This document shows positions 26,370 through 40,100 of a stretch of 64,000 nt of DNA, piece after piece (position 1 is the first letter of the stretch; each line of letters starts with the position of its first letter). The DNA is from Styela clava. Lineage: Eukaryota; Chordata; Ascidiacea; Stolidobranchia; Styelidae. Location of the stretch: the NCBI RefSeq assembly GCF_964204865.1, contig NC_135250.1, forward strand, positions 22,807,395 to 22,871,394, written 5' to 3'. Position numbers and translations under genes: made by a program. A model generated the notes under the pieces. The model searched no databases, had not been told where the DNA came from, and worked only from the letters and a program-made list of their open reading frames with translations.

Positions 26370-29300
26370 TCAAATTTTCCTTCGCATCTTCATTTCAACA
26401 AACTTGAGTGAATAATAATCTCCTTTCCAATGTCGCCAGTTTACTCCATCTGCGTATGTTTTATGTACTCCATGTTTATATCTTCCGTTAAGATTAGAAC
26501 TATGACAAGATCTGTGCCACCATGGCCCATGATGATATAGTGCACAATTTTTCTCTCTGTCTAGATCATTATCTTGATCGGTTGTAGTGAATTTCATCCT
26601 ATTATGCACTTGCAAGGAATCACCAGCTGTTCCGCTGTAGCCATTGACGAATAATTCGTACCCAGAACTTGCCGGTCCAACGCGGAATTTACTAAAATAA
26701 ATATGGAATTGTAACGTAAAAATAACAATTGTTAACAAAAGTAGAATCTTAATTGATGTAACTATGTAGCTTGGATTGCAGAGAAAGCAACCCTGCTGAT
26801 AACGACTCTACAAGGATACCAAATACAGTTTAGTCATTTGTGTACCGAATTGAGGCCAACATAGGCTATAATATCTGCAAAAAACAGTTTTTTGTACGTC
26901 CATTTATTTAATATTATGAAAGTAATTCTATTTTACACGGAAACGTGTTCAACTCATAATAGAAGAGTAATCAATCTATGTTAGGTAAATGATTATTATT
27001 TACCTGTATTGCGCATAAGCAGTGTTGTTATCGAAATCTTTCATATCTATTCTTAATTCATACTCAAATCCCAGATCTGATGAAATCTGATGAATTCTTT
27101 CCAGACCTATAAATATAATAGAAATACACAAATACTCTTTTGTATAAAAAAAAAGAAATTAGAGAAAGATAATTCTTTGAACTCGATGCGCGATCTCATG
27201 GAAACTTTTGTTCCAAAACTCATTCCAGAACTTTAAACTGATACATTGTGCAGTGAGTCGTGAAAAGCGACTGTGAACCATAAACCTGGTCATTCTAAGC
27301 TATTATTTCTAATTTATTGCAATTTATAATTGCCGGAGGATGGAAAACGTGTGATCTTGAGGGTCTAAAAGCGTTTCACGTTACGCAAATGCTTTGAATG
27401 ATAGAAAAAATGTTTTTGTTTTCACATTTCAAAAAAAAGGGGGGGGGGAGAGGCACAATTTCAATCAACATTTTCTCACCCATCCAAAATTCTTCTTCAA
27501 GTTTTCCGAATCCTTTCACGTATGCGTTCCATTTTCTCTGAAAATTTTCTTTTCCGTGTAATCTACGCTGAAAGACCTGTTAATACAGCAATGAGAATTA
27601 ACCAGGTTTCTTAAAGTTAATATTAAGCAACACCGTAACTGTTAATTATTTAAGGAAAATTTCAAAAAGTGAACCTCATTTATTATTACATTCAACTAAA
27701 TGTTGCGTGTTGCGTGACATCAAATCATCCATAAATGTCTATTTCGTATCAGATTATGACTTGATAAATTAGAATGACGAGGTCATATCAAAATCCGGGA
27801 AATAATTAAAGAATTGTGCAAAACTATTATATAAATGTATAAGATTATATATTATCCTATACTTAAAGAGAAGTTAATTTGTCTGTTAACGGTTCCTTCA
27901 AAATAAAATATAGATACCTATCTCTAAATGGTATTTTCTCGAGAGAAATAAAAAGGTTGATGACCCCTATACATCATGTTGTTAGTTTGAAGCGAAACTT
28001 GTACATCACAAGCGTAGATAACTTATATCTATCACAACTTTCCTGTTATGTATTGTCAAAATCATACTAAAAATTGAAAACATTCTTTATCATATAAATC
28101 ATATAATTTTTGTATACTTGAGTGGTTGTACGAACTCAAGTTATTCATCACTTAGTCGTGTCCTACAAGTGTTACTCACCGTCCATCCGCCACCATCTGT
28201 CTTTTCGTCACAGTAAACTTCAATTCCATACGGATAAGCAACCGGATAGACTCTTGTTATTCCGTGTATTCTATCCCACGGAGTTGCGTAAGAACAATCT
28301 TTAAGAAGACTTTGAACTATAACTAAAATGAAAAATTAAAATTTTAAACGAGTTTAGTTTCGATATGCAATCTTAATATTCTAGAATTTTGTTTTTTCTG
28401 AATAAATAATTTTATTTTATTCAACTTTATGAGAAAAATAATGTTGTTGTTTTCAACAGTTTATGAAGCAAGAGTATGCCCGTGAGTTACAAATTCCCTA
28501 AACGAATTGACATTATATGAGAAAGATAACGTTTTTGAATAAAAACATTAATAAAATTTCTAGTAAAGTTTACCGTCAGCTTTCCTGTCCAAGTCTCCCG
28601 TCATTACTGAAAAAAAAGGAAATGTTTTGACCAAAGTTTTAAATCTAAAAAATTCATCACAATTATTTAATAAAACCGTTGTTCGAACATGATTGAAATG
28701 TGATTAGTTTAATTATCCACTAGGCTATGTAAAAATTTATAAAATTGAGTTATTCAGTATTCCAACATTCCAGTAGAAAATATTTTTATATTAACTTTAA
28801 AATCAAAATTCTAAATCACAATTGAGTTGAAAAATGCTATAATATCAGTCGATTTCACCGAATCGAATCTTCATCTAATTTATCCTTATTGTCAACTTAC
28901 GCATAAGTTTCTGATCAATTCTTCGGACCTAGGAGAGTGAAGAATCATTTATTACAATGGCTAAATGGCAAACTTTGAACGGTACAATTAAGTTCATAAA
29001 ATGTTTCAACAGAATAGGTAACATGCTTTGTCGTGGTCATTGTTTGTAAGATATTACATAATTTAAAAATAAATGGAGACAACAAATAACGAGAATACAT
29101 TGATTCAAAAAACTAGTTTTTTCATACGATAGATAAACGTCTTGTTAGAGTTAGATAACTAAATCATCAGTTAATTTGTGCATGGAGTCGAATCCGGAGT
29201 TATCGAATTTCTCGGAATCGAGGATCGAAGTGAAATTTTCAATTTTCGTGGAATTGGGAGTTCGTATCTATATTTTAGATCTTTTAGAAGTAGGGAGCCG

Positions 29301-31016
29301 GTGTCTCAATTTTTAACTGAAGTTGAGAGTCTTTGGAACGTGGCCACTGATTTTGAAAGTTTGAGAACCCCGGCCTAATCACGTCGTAGTCAACACGCAA
29401 AAGCCTCAATTCGCCCGAATTTGGTACCGTAGAGATGCCAAGTCTGTTAATATTATTATTCGAACTTTGATTTTCTTTAAAACTTCCAGTTAAATCTTAT
29501 TGATTTTATATAACAGTCGGTGATTTTAAAGTGGTAATGCAAGATGCTAAATCGGAAATCAATTACCCATTTATTTCTGCGAAACATTTAATTCATATGC
29601 GTGAAACGTGACCATTTAGAATGCACTGACAGTTCAGGTAATTTGTCATTTTTGATTGAAAATATATCGATTATTATGATATCTTGACGTAATCAGCGAT
29701 GTATCAATAGATTGGATTGAGTGACAGAAAACTTGATTTGATAACATATGTGTTACAAAAGATGATCTATCGTGCAAAAAATTGAAGGTTTGTTATTATG
29801 CACAAAAATTGAAAAAAAAATAACCTGAAAATTACATATTATTATGAATAATTCTATTTTTTAGCTTTTAGTAGCAAATAAAACAATTTGTAAACATTTG
29901 AACGCAAAATATAGTACTATGTTACGTTTTCTTACCTCGCCATATAAATATGCAGAAAGGCCAACTGCTGCAATAGCAACAAGAAGACACAGAAAGATAG
30001 CACCGCTCGAGAATTTGCCTGGAAAAATAAAGAATAATAAATTTGAAAAAAGAATGTTTTTTTTTATATGGAGTGAAATTGGTAGTCAAAAAATAAGGCA
30101 TAAACAAAGTAGGCATAAAGTTCCAGTTAGAATGAAGTTTTGGTTTAAACGCCTATTCCAAACATTAGTCTTACTTCTTTTTCGAGATTTTTTATTCTTT
30201 TTGTTTAATTTTACTGTTTTCCCATTTTTTGTAGTCTGTTGTAATTGTTGTTGTTGGAGAGCAACAGTTTTGAGAGCCATTGATATGTCTTGTGCAGATA
30301 TTGCTGAAATCCTCCTTCTTGTGTTTGGTGAACTTACCGGTGGAACACTATCAAATGCAAAAAAAATGATATTAACTATAAAATTTTTGAGATGTTGTTT
30401 TAACTGAAAATTGTATGCAAGGGCAAAATCTTCCAAAGTGAAATATTATTGGTAAAGCTGTTAAAATAAACCCATAGCGTGCTTCAAATATAGTGAACAC
30501 ATAGACTATGAAGTCGATGGATTCGATCAAGTTGCTTCAACGCTCTATGTGAAGTAGTCAAGTGTAAGCGATTCTCACACAGCAGACGGTCATCGAACTT
30601 TTATTGAGGGCGAATTACTTTTTCATGTCATTGCTAAGGTGGAAGGTTTTAAAAACAACGTTACAAACAATTTTTCAATAACTTGACTACTAAGGACCTC
30701 GTCAAGTCGAACTGACTCTTCAATCACTAGAAAGTGTTCTCGTTTTATATATTTTTGTTATTGTCTACATCTCCACTTTCCTGTACTTGTGCGCTTAAAT
30801 TATTTGCATATAAATACAAGTCTCGGATCCAAAACCTATCTCGAGAAGGAGTCAAAATCAACGCATTTAACCCAACTCTCTCTATCTCAGTTTTAAACTG
30901 AAATAAGCAACGATCACTTACTTGATTGTCACAGAGCTGCCTTTCAGACTCTTTGTTCCCAAAGGTTCTTCAGTTGGAACAGTCAATAGATTAGCGGTAT
31001 TTCCATTTTTCGTCAT
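26370..31016 (-). CDS. Type II membrane fibrinogen C-domain protein (FIBCD1-like)
   Basis: Nine exons in transcript order: 31016-30922, 30347-30175, 30018-29936, 28928-28901, 28606-28574, 28322-28180, 27576-27480, 27106-27004, 26691-26370; all phases agree, giving 358 residues. Residues 1-90 are cytoplasmic with a basic stretch (KKNKKSRKR), then a TM helix at about 94-114 (GAIFLCLLVAIAAVGLSAY). A short stalk leads to a complete fibrinogen-related domain at about 142-358. The latter has VYCDEKTDGGGWT, LRIDMKDFDNN, the calcium loop DQDND and GPWWHRSCHSSNLNGRY. All four disulfide cysteines are present. With no signal peptide and an internal anchor, the topology matches FIBCD1, a tetrameric pattern receptor for acetylated ligands; ficolins and tenascins with this domain are secreted. 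The stalk is shorter than in vertebrate FIBCD1 (about 460 residues). Ligand specificity is not deducible. Orthology to FIBCD1 versus convergent architecture is open. Confidence 0.9.
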
Positions 31017-33198
31017 TTTATAGGAAATGGTTCTTATTCACGACTTAGACTGGGGGTGACACGTTTGTTACTGGTCAGAGGAAAACAGAAATATTCGTTT
31101 TGACAGATAAATGATATATACAGGTAATTAATTAACAGTCACTTATTAAGCGACGTCATAAATTCAATACAATGGTATTTATTAACTAAAAATCATGTCA
31201 TTAGACTCCACCAACCGACACGTTTCTGTCCCAGACCAATAAAAAGTTCATATATATCAAACCTTTTATTGTACTAACTAATTATTATGAAAAAAATATT
31301 ACAAAAACGAACAATTGGGTGGTACTTTTTAGAGCGGTATTGATCCGATACTTTCAATTTAGTTGTTACCGTTACCGATACAGATATGTATATAAAAAAA
31401 ATACGTTATATCAAATTACACATCGATGGAGTCATATTTGAAATCCTTTTTCATTATATAAAAATAAATACAGATAAACATGCACGTATCAAGTTACTCA
31501 TCAAAATTTTCTAAATAATGCATTTAAAATTAAGGCGATGACCTATCTTAAACCGACCCTGCCAGTAATTGTCTAATTAAAGAATTGAGACAATTATCTC
31601 GCATTATCTCCTTTATAACGCGCGCATTCTTAAATGCCTATTTTCCCCAAAATCTCTCCTTTTTACGACAAAACAAGGACTAGGAACAAGAACAAAAATG
31701 CTTCTTCCTGTCGCAAACTGGCTTTAAAAACAAGCAGTAAATTACTTGTAGTTGAAAGTTAACAAGTTATGTTTTATGACTTAACTACTGAATATGTTCC
31801 AATTTAGATTCTGCTTGACTGTTTAAGCTATAGAAATCAACAGTTTGACAGAGAGCCAATTTTTGGTAAATATAAAAAAAGTTGTTTCGATAACTATTAT
31901 ACACTAGTAAGATAACTGAAAAAGTATACTTTACGTGAGCGACACGCAGTCTTTGCAGCGTTGTTTCTGATCACGCATCGCGATGAAATTGACATTTAAT
32001 GTGTATATAACAGGTAAAACGTCTAATTTTTGTCACGATGCTCAATGCCCTTGCCTAAATCTCAATGCCTATAAATGAAATCTAAAAAATGCTGATGTGC
32101 AATATTTTATACACAAAGCCCTGAAAAGTTTTTCATTTCTTTCTCGCGTTCTTGATCTTCGTGGCCGTACACTGTCATGGTAGTTTATCTCGGTTTAACT
32201 ACACCACGAGGAGTAATAAACACAATTTCACCCAGGATATATTATGATAAAGCAAAGAATTCCGTTCTTTTCAAACTAAGATGCTCATTCGTATAAATGA
32301 CTTCTCACCCTGGACCTCGATAGGGGCCAAAATTGAGGAAACCACACTAGCAAAAACAAGAAAAGAACAGTGAAAACTATGTACAGCCTTGCTCTTGATA
32401 CGAGTATATTCCTTTCTTTCAAACGCTATCCTAGCAAATATGAAAAAGGCGACATTGAAATGCTAAATTGGTATCTTAAGGGTTGAAAAATTGAATGAAA
32501 AATTTATAAATAACTGCATATATTTATATATATTTACATTTCACGAGGCCTGTTTATTTTAAAAATAGAATGGCTTTAGTTATTCTTATTCCGGAAAGCT
32601 AAAAATATAAGTATCCTAAAAATAAAGTTGATTTTGGCATGATTAATTTCAGACATTTTCTTGTCACGCACTGAGAAAAGGTATTGAACAGAATGTGCCA
32701 ACTACGTGTTGCTATTTACAAATTTTTGACCAGTTTTTATCCGGGTAATCAAAATTTTGTCTGTGGTTCTACAAATGAAGTAGCCTGCTCATATGTTAAA
32801 GTGAAAAGCAAGAAGGCGACTTTGTACTCATGGGAGTAAATAAGATTATGATTAATTGTTACGTAACTCGGCTATATTCCAGTAATGTGACAAAATGTAC
32901 TTTCGAATGTTGACATTCGCATTGAATTTATCATAAGATAAAGATAAGATTTACATATTTATTCCGAGAGATAGGAGAGCCGATAAGACGAGTTATAGTC
33001 TGAAAAAGGGTAGGGTAGTCAGAAAAAAGCCCATAGATAAGAATTCGTGTAAACATTTTGTTATCTGATAAGCAAGGTATTCTGTGCACACTGAATCCTC
33101 AGCAACTTCAAAAATATGTGAAAATAACGTGACGACCAACCAAAAACCTGGCAACACTAACACTGCGTGAGTTCACATTTTTCCGCCACGATTTAGAA

Positions 33199-35389
33199 CA
33201 GTGATTCTCAAACTAGGGTTTGAGAGCCGCATGCGGCTCTCAACAACCTTTCCTGCGGCTCCCGTTAATGTTTTAAAAATTAATTATTTTTAAAGGAAAT
33301 TTTTCATTGAAAACTAATCATTGACTCGAAATTAAAATGCTGAAGTATATTAATTAGTCGAATGGATTCCCCCGTGTTTATTTGCGTAGCGTTGACTAAC
33401 CTATAAGATGCAATAGTGACGCAACAGTGACCGTTTTCGCGGCCAATCGGACACTTTTCACTTGGAAAGATTTTTAGACATGGCTGTAATCATTGGCTTG
33501 CTTTCGTGGATTTTCAGTTTTTGTCGCATTTCCAGATCTTATGTATAAATCAAATAACTCGATGATTATTTTAATTTCTATAGCATTTTAATTTTGTTCC
33601 AGTAATCGAAAATAGTCTCGAAAAATGTGGCGATCATCTCAAGCAGCTACTGCACCGTACATCCTCAACGATTACGACCCGCTTTGAAAACTTATCAGAA
33701 ATCAAAGCCTAAATAAATACCTGTTCGGCTAGGGTGGGCAAAATGGAATTTTTTTCGAATCGAATAATTTGAATATTTTTTTTATACATAACAGGGATCC
33801 AGAACTTCGGAGGTCGATACTCCATTTGGAAATTAATAGAAACATTAAAAAGTCGGCAATAAAGCGTTTTTAATGGGTAATTTTATCATAATTGCTGATT
33901 GTCTTTGTCACCGCGATCGTTTTGGCGGCGATATCCTAAAGTTGGTATTCTATATTTCCGCCCTTTCTCGTTTGTGCAAGAATAAGCGGTCGCCGAATAT
34001 CAAAATTTCATTTTTCTAGTATACCCTTGCGTTCACATCAGCGACAGCTGTTGAATACATTTAAGGACTAATTTTAGAACCAAATTAATTCTATTCTGAG
34101 TTTTATCCTCTGCCTTGGATTCGATCTTCCTTATCACCGCTTGTAAATTAACCGTGCATGTTTAAAGTGAACGGTAACCGAGATGCAGATATTTATTATA
34201 ATGATATTTGAGTTTCTCATGCTTTTCTATGGTGTCCGTGTTATTTTAGTATTAGATAGATAAACCTAGCAAATTTACGATTGCCTGAATCCTGCATGTT
34301 GATTTAAAATAGCGATTAAATAAATTGGCAATAAAGGCATTTCTAGGCCCTTGTGCCTAATAGAGGGTCAGACTCTAATTATACCTAATTCCTTCAAGTT
34401 TTATCGTTTTTTTTTCCAACAAAACAACACCCCGATGGTTATTATAGCTAAAATACTTACTGAGTAATGCTCAATTTTCTTTACGGAATTTGCAAATTCA
34501 GCACTTCGCTTAATGATTTCGATTATGTCATACCTTGAGGCTTAATTATTACTCCCCAAATGCTTCAAAATTTAACAATTGTAATCATTTTCGATGATAA
34601 TAGACGCAACAATTCGTGAACGAGTCAGTGCTTTAAAGGGAGTAGGACATGACATTTCTTATCCGGTTACAACTTAATGAGTGTTTTCCATACAAGTAAC
34701 TCATACCAGCTTTTGGAAAAACTTTTGGTCATTTTTAAATCCATGCTATTTACATAACTAGAGTGTTTTAACGACCTAAAATCGCCTTTTTCACAATGAA
34801 ACGCCCAAAAGTCATTTTAACATTTAATTTTAAGCAAGTTTATGTTCGGTATTGCAAGAAATGGCTAATGACATGCCACCAAGCATGCCGAGTGTAAATC
34901 TGGGAAATTTATTTTAAATACCTAATCTGGTTTGACGTTTCTAAATTTACGGAACGGTCGGTACGTTTTTTTTTTTTGCAAAATGATGAATTGAAAGGAT
35001 ACGTTAGGTGCAAAAATGAGCATATAACACCATAACGCAAAGACGACTTTTCAAATTTTTCAAATTTTTTCTGATAGCGAGCGCCTTTGGGAAATCTCGC
35101 ACAATTCACGATTGAGTTGGAGACGCTCGATCGAGTTCGGTGTCCAAGCAGAGCGGCGCAGGTCACGTGGTACCGGATATCCGAATCGTAAAATGCCATT
35201 CGAATATTTTATTATTCGAAAATTTTGCCCAGTCCTAGTTGTTACGTGTGTTGTTGTTACGGTGACTTAGTATTTTAATTGCGCGCTGAAGGTTTGTTGC
35301 TATTTTACCTTGCGTTGTTTGTGTGCGGCTCTTCATACCTTTGAGGTTTGAAATGCGGCTCTGGGACTAAAAAAGTTTGAGAACCACTG
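33199..35389. mobile_element. hAT-type element, 2191 bp, exact TSD
   Basis: Ends CAGTGATTCTCAAACT and AGTTTGAGAACCACTG form a 16-bp inverted repeat with one mismatch. The 8-bp duplication ATTTAGAA flanks both sides (33191-33198 and 35390-35397). Just inside the left end is a perfect 20-bp palindrome GAGAGCCGCATGCGGCTCTC (33222-33241), with related TGCGGCTCT motifs near the right end. No transposase frame is present. Confidence 0.93.
33729..35238. mobile_element. Second TIR element nested in the hAT element
   Basis: CTAGGGTGGGCAAAAT at the left is matched by ATTTTGCCCAGTCCTAG at the right, with TTCGAAT-rich subterminal sequence at both ends. The flanks (CTGTTCGG, TTGTTACG) match at only five of eight bases, so the target duplication is decayed or the true edge is a few bases off. 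The arrangement indicates insertion into the older hAT copy. Confidence 0.65.
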
Positions 35390-37149
35390 ATTTAGAATCT
35401 TCCAATAGCGTGCGGCCTACATTCACTTCTCTCAACAAGCAAGAATATTTCAAGCTGACATTTTAATAACGACTCCATTGGGAAAAGACAGTATCTCGAC
35501 CCCCGTCAGAACTGTGTAATCAATCCACAATCGACTCACGGCTGAGATAAATTCGGCGACAGCCACGGAATCATAGCAAATCAAATTTTGATAACACGAG
35601 AGTTGGGGATGCAAGCAATGCGGTTTGAATGTTAATATCACCCTCAAAAATATAAAATTCTGAATCAGGCGAATTCAGAATTGGCACTTACTTTTGGCAT
35701 TTTTAAAATCGACCCCAGTGAGAAAACATGGAAAACTCCATCTCCATAGCCCTTATTCTCGTCTAAAATGTTCTACAAGATTAACACAATACGAGAATGT
35801 ATTTTTATGGCTTTATTTCATCTCTGGAAATTATAATAACTTACTGCATAATGACATGCAAGCATGCATAGACATAAAACAAAAATAAAAAAAACGAAAA
35901 CAAGATTACTGCTGTGTAATATATGTGACGTCATAAAGAATCCGTTTTGATGACCTCTGAATACGGAAGACAAAAATAATGCAACGTAGAAGCAAGGAAA
36001 TAAAACGTGATGGTAGTAGTGAAAAGTGTGGATAAAACTTGTGTATGCGGCCAAGCACGATCCATACATGACAGTACCTTTTTAGGCAAGAACATTTAAG
36101 AACATGCTTGGCCTTAATAATCAATTAATTCACCGTTAAAATAATCCCATTAAAATGAAAATATGCTAAGAGGAAGAATACTGCTGTAAACGCGTTGTAT
36201 GATAAAAAAAAGTGAAAATATCTCAACCCCGGGATCTGTGCAGTATTGCTCTTTATTTCGGGAGTTTACTTATAGTAAGGCCACTGGCGCAGTGAAATAA
36301 AAAATGTTAAATCATCTGCGTGAATTTATGGAAATGTATGTTACCATACCAGCCAAAAATGCCGACAAGAAAACCTAAAAAAATGGTATCACTATAAATG
36401 TAAAAAAACTACCGGTTAACTCAACGAAAACAAAAATGCTGAATAAATGAGAAAAATTAAACCAGGACTAGGAGACTAGGACAACAGTACAATGACGAAC
36501 TTCCTGAGTTATTATTAATCTAAAAAGAATTCAAGTTGGCAAGAAACGAGCACAATAATGGACGGGACTATTCTGAATGGTTAACAAAATCACGAACTGG
36601 CAGCAGCAGTTGGACGTATGTAAAAATCAAATTTTGCTCAATAATATAAGATCATAATACCATTTTGAACATGGTAAATTGATTGCAATTTCTCAGAAAA
36701 TGAGTAAGGCAAGAAATGAGTAAGGAAAGCTGTACACGAAAATGACACTCAAAAACACAATACATAATATACAGCAGGTGACGGTTTGTCGAGCAGATCT
36801 CAGAGGTTCAGATCATAGATTCTACTCGAAAGTAATTGAAAAACTACTTGAAACCGACCCTGTATGACATTGTATTGTGGAACAGTTGATGAAATAGAAA
36901 ATAAAATAATAAAAATATGTTGACAAAAATTGCACCTAGCATATCATTAAACACATTCACTACTTAGAAGGGTCTAAAGTTCATTTTGATAATTTTTTCT
37001 AGAGATATCTGTTCAAGGCAAAAAAAAAGTGAGAATGTATTTTAGAATCAACGCCACTATCATATCCGACATCTATTCAAATTACATCACTGACAGTAAA
37101 TTTTAAATTTGGTCAGACACAAAGAAAATACTAAGCAGCTTTAGTTACT

Positions 37150-40100
37150 TTATATCACACTAAATTTCCATCCTTGCGATTTGAACGCAGCAGCAAATCC
37201 GAGACAGTATTTATTTGACGAATTCGTTGACAGCACAGACGATGGTGCTATTCGCCAATTAAATACTGCTTCTTTATCCATGACTGTGATTGTGACTCGT
37301 AGTGTGACGGATGATTTTCCTTTGGATTTTTTTCCAGGTGATATACTGTCAATTTCTGTCTGGATTTCTTGTGTTTGAAAACGTATTTTCATATTTCTAG
37401 GATTAAAAATGAAAAAAATTAGCGAATTATGGTTTGAATATGAATATGTGGGAATAATTTTCAATTACCGGTAATTCCAATTTTTACTCTACTTATATAA
37501 TGACAGTCAGACAGTCTTCAAAATGGCAGACAGCCAATGAATACGACTCATAATAATCCGTTATAAGCCAATCTAATTGAGTTCTTTGCCAACAACACTC
37601 AGAACAAACGAGACATGGCACTAATGTTTAAAATGGTGAATTGGCAAATGTATTGTATTTGATCATGTATTATTGCAAAAATCAGCGATTTACAAAAATT
37701 TTGTCGGTGCGGTGCCAAATTATCAGGAAAATAACTCACAGCGCACTTACACAAACAACAAATTGCTGTCTAAAATAAAATTAAATTTTGTAAACGTTAA
37801 TGTGTACTTTATGCTTTTTAAAGTTTGAGAACATCTAGGCCAAAAGAATAAAGGTAATGTCAACTCTTATTCCTCATCTCTATTTGATTTTCATTTGAAA
37901 TACTAAATACAAATCAGTCCTGTTCGCTATGCTCGGCGCAGTAGACAAATAACAAAAACCTCAGAAAATTATTTTACCTGCAAAAATTGGAAAATCTGGT
38001 TTTTGATTCTGTACCATTGATAAATATTCTACCTGTATAAACAACAAAATGAATTTTGTTAAATTAACTCTAAAATTAAGAGGATATGAAAAAGTTTTCG
38101 ATTCATATCCATAATTCATATGGAGAAAACAAAACAAGTTAAGTTTTTTTATTTTTTAAAATGGAAAAAAATTTAAAACACTGAGAAGTAATGAGAGTGT
38201 AGTGATAGTATTTGTTAAAAGTTGCACGCCATTGTAATTATTATTAGATCAGCAAAATGCTCTACTGGCACACCTCACACTTATCGTTGCAGGGGTTAGA
38301 AACCTGCGGCCCCTAAGAAAAAATTGTGTGGCCCGTGGAGTAGTGCCAATTACGAATGTCGCGCGACCCACGGAACAAGTTTTTTATTTAGTTTTATCTG
38401 GTATGTGCGAGTAATTCTAACCCCGTTTGCATGGCAAAGCCTATACCTATGACGTAACAATGCCCTGACAACAAGCTTTTGCGAATCGCACAACGCATGT
38501 CATAAGATCAATAACCGAAATTCTTGCAACTGCCAGAAAGCCTATAATGAATTAATGTGCGGCCCACGGTTTCGCCCAGTTATTCGTATCTGGCCCTCCT
38601 GTATTAAAGGTTGCACATCCCTGATGTATTGTATTGTTTACAGTCTACATGTCTTATGTTTAATAATGCCTAGCTATCAAAGTATTATTTCGGACAAAAG
38701 GAAGTCGGTAACAAGCATGTATTCACCATCGGCAGCAACACATAACGAACCATCCTTTACGATTGAACGACTGACTGGATCAATCTTTGCAACAAGAGCA
38801 AATCCATCTCCGAGACTTTGAGACTTCCCTTCATTTTCTATCCTGGAAATAAGAAACATAAATAGCAACAATCTGGATATGTTGAGTCACAAGAATGAGA
38901 GTCAATCCACGGGAGGCGATTGTAGACGAGGCGATTGCCACAAATGGGTGATCAAACATAGTTTCATACTTCAACAAGAAATGGCAGGAATCGAACAATT
39001 TACTATCTAAAGTAATATTTTCGAAAATTAATATCAATTTTATTTTGTAACACAAATTTCTGAACAAAGTGAGAAATCTTATTACTTATCACAGGGTTGT
39101 CCAACGTTGCGAAATTAAAGGGCCGCAGAAATTTTTGAGGAGCCCTTACGGGCGGTCGAAAAAAAAACTCAAAATACTGGTCCATGCTTAAAAATTATAT
39201 GTGTGTTTTTATTGAAATAAAAGCTCAAAACATCTATCCAGCTAAAGTTTTACAATGCGAAATCGCGGGGCGATTACGGTGCAATGAAAAGCGCAAAACT
39301 ATCTCATCGGCACAAGCCACATGCGGCCCGCATGCTAGGATTTGGACCACTATATTCATGTGCCATTTTGGTTTTTGTAAGTTTTCACAAGCTATATTAA
39401 TATATCCCTTCAATCATAGTACCAAGGTGAGGTTCTAACTTTTTCAAAGACTATACCGGACTTTTACTTTGAACAAGGCTCTGTACAAGCAAATAGTAAT
39501 ATGTTGGGAGCTAGCGTTTTTGGATAGACCAGAATATATCTCTGACATGAGCAAACTACGGCCTGCTGGCCAATTCCGGCCAGTTCAGTGATTTAATCTG
39601 GCCCGTCTGATACTGCCATTAATTTCAGCTTTCAACCAATTCTGCATGCACTTCATAGTAGTTGTTATTGAAATCTGTATGAAGGTTGCCACAGAATTTC
39701 ATGTTATGGGGACTTCTCCCACCTCTTTCTGTCGCACGTGCAGCCTTGAGTTTCAACTTAGTGCCAACAAAGTTTTGTTAACATGTTATCCCCATTTCGG
39801 AGGAAATTTTTGGCCCCTGGTTCGAAAACCTTGCACACCCCCGATTCTATCCCATTCACCCTGTTTGGGGTCGTGGGCATGGGTCTTGAACCCGAGGTAT
39901 ATATAACATGTAAATTATGTGCAAGTAAGTGCAAGAACTCGCATCAATGAAAAAAATTGCATGAACTCATTTTAATTTTGAGCCGCATTCAAATTGCTTC
40001 AAAAATATCTGAATTGACGAGCTAGTACTTATCTATTACCTGAATAATATAGGGTAACCAACTGTATAACCTCCAGCCTTTGAATATAATATTTGAGATG

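Larger units (their letters stand above)
31017..37149. other. Large intergenic region with nested transposons
   Basis: Six kilobases between the fibrinogen-domain gene start and the CRLF3 stop, both on the minus strand. The first part must hold the promoter of the former. The middle is a 2.2-kb hAT-type element (33199-35389) with another element inside. The rest, including 35.4-37.1 kb, contains only short open frames that resemble nothing I recognise. Confidence 0.6.

Noticed and set aside
30086..30116. Alternative frame for the fibrinogen gene (QILERCYLSVSSCCYC)
   Set aside because: It arises if exon 1 is joined directly to the exon at 30018. Including the exon 30347-30175 restores phase and yields a proper TM helix.
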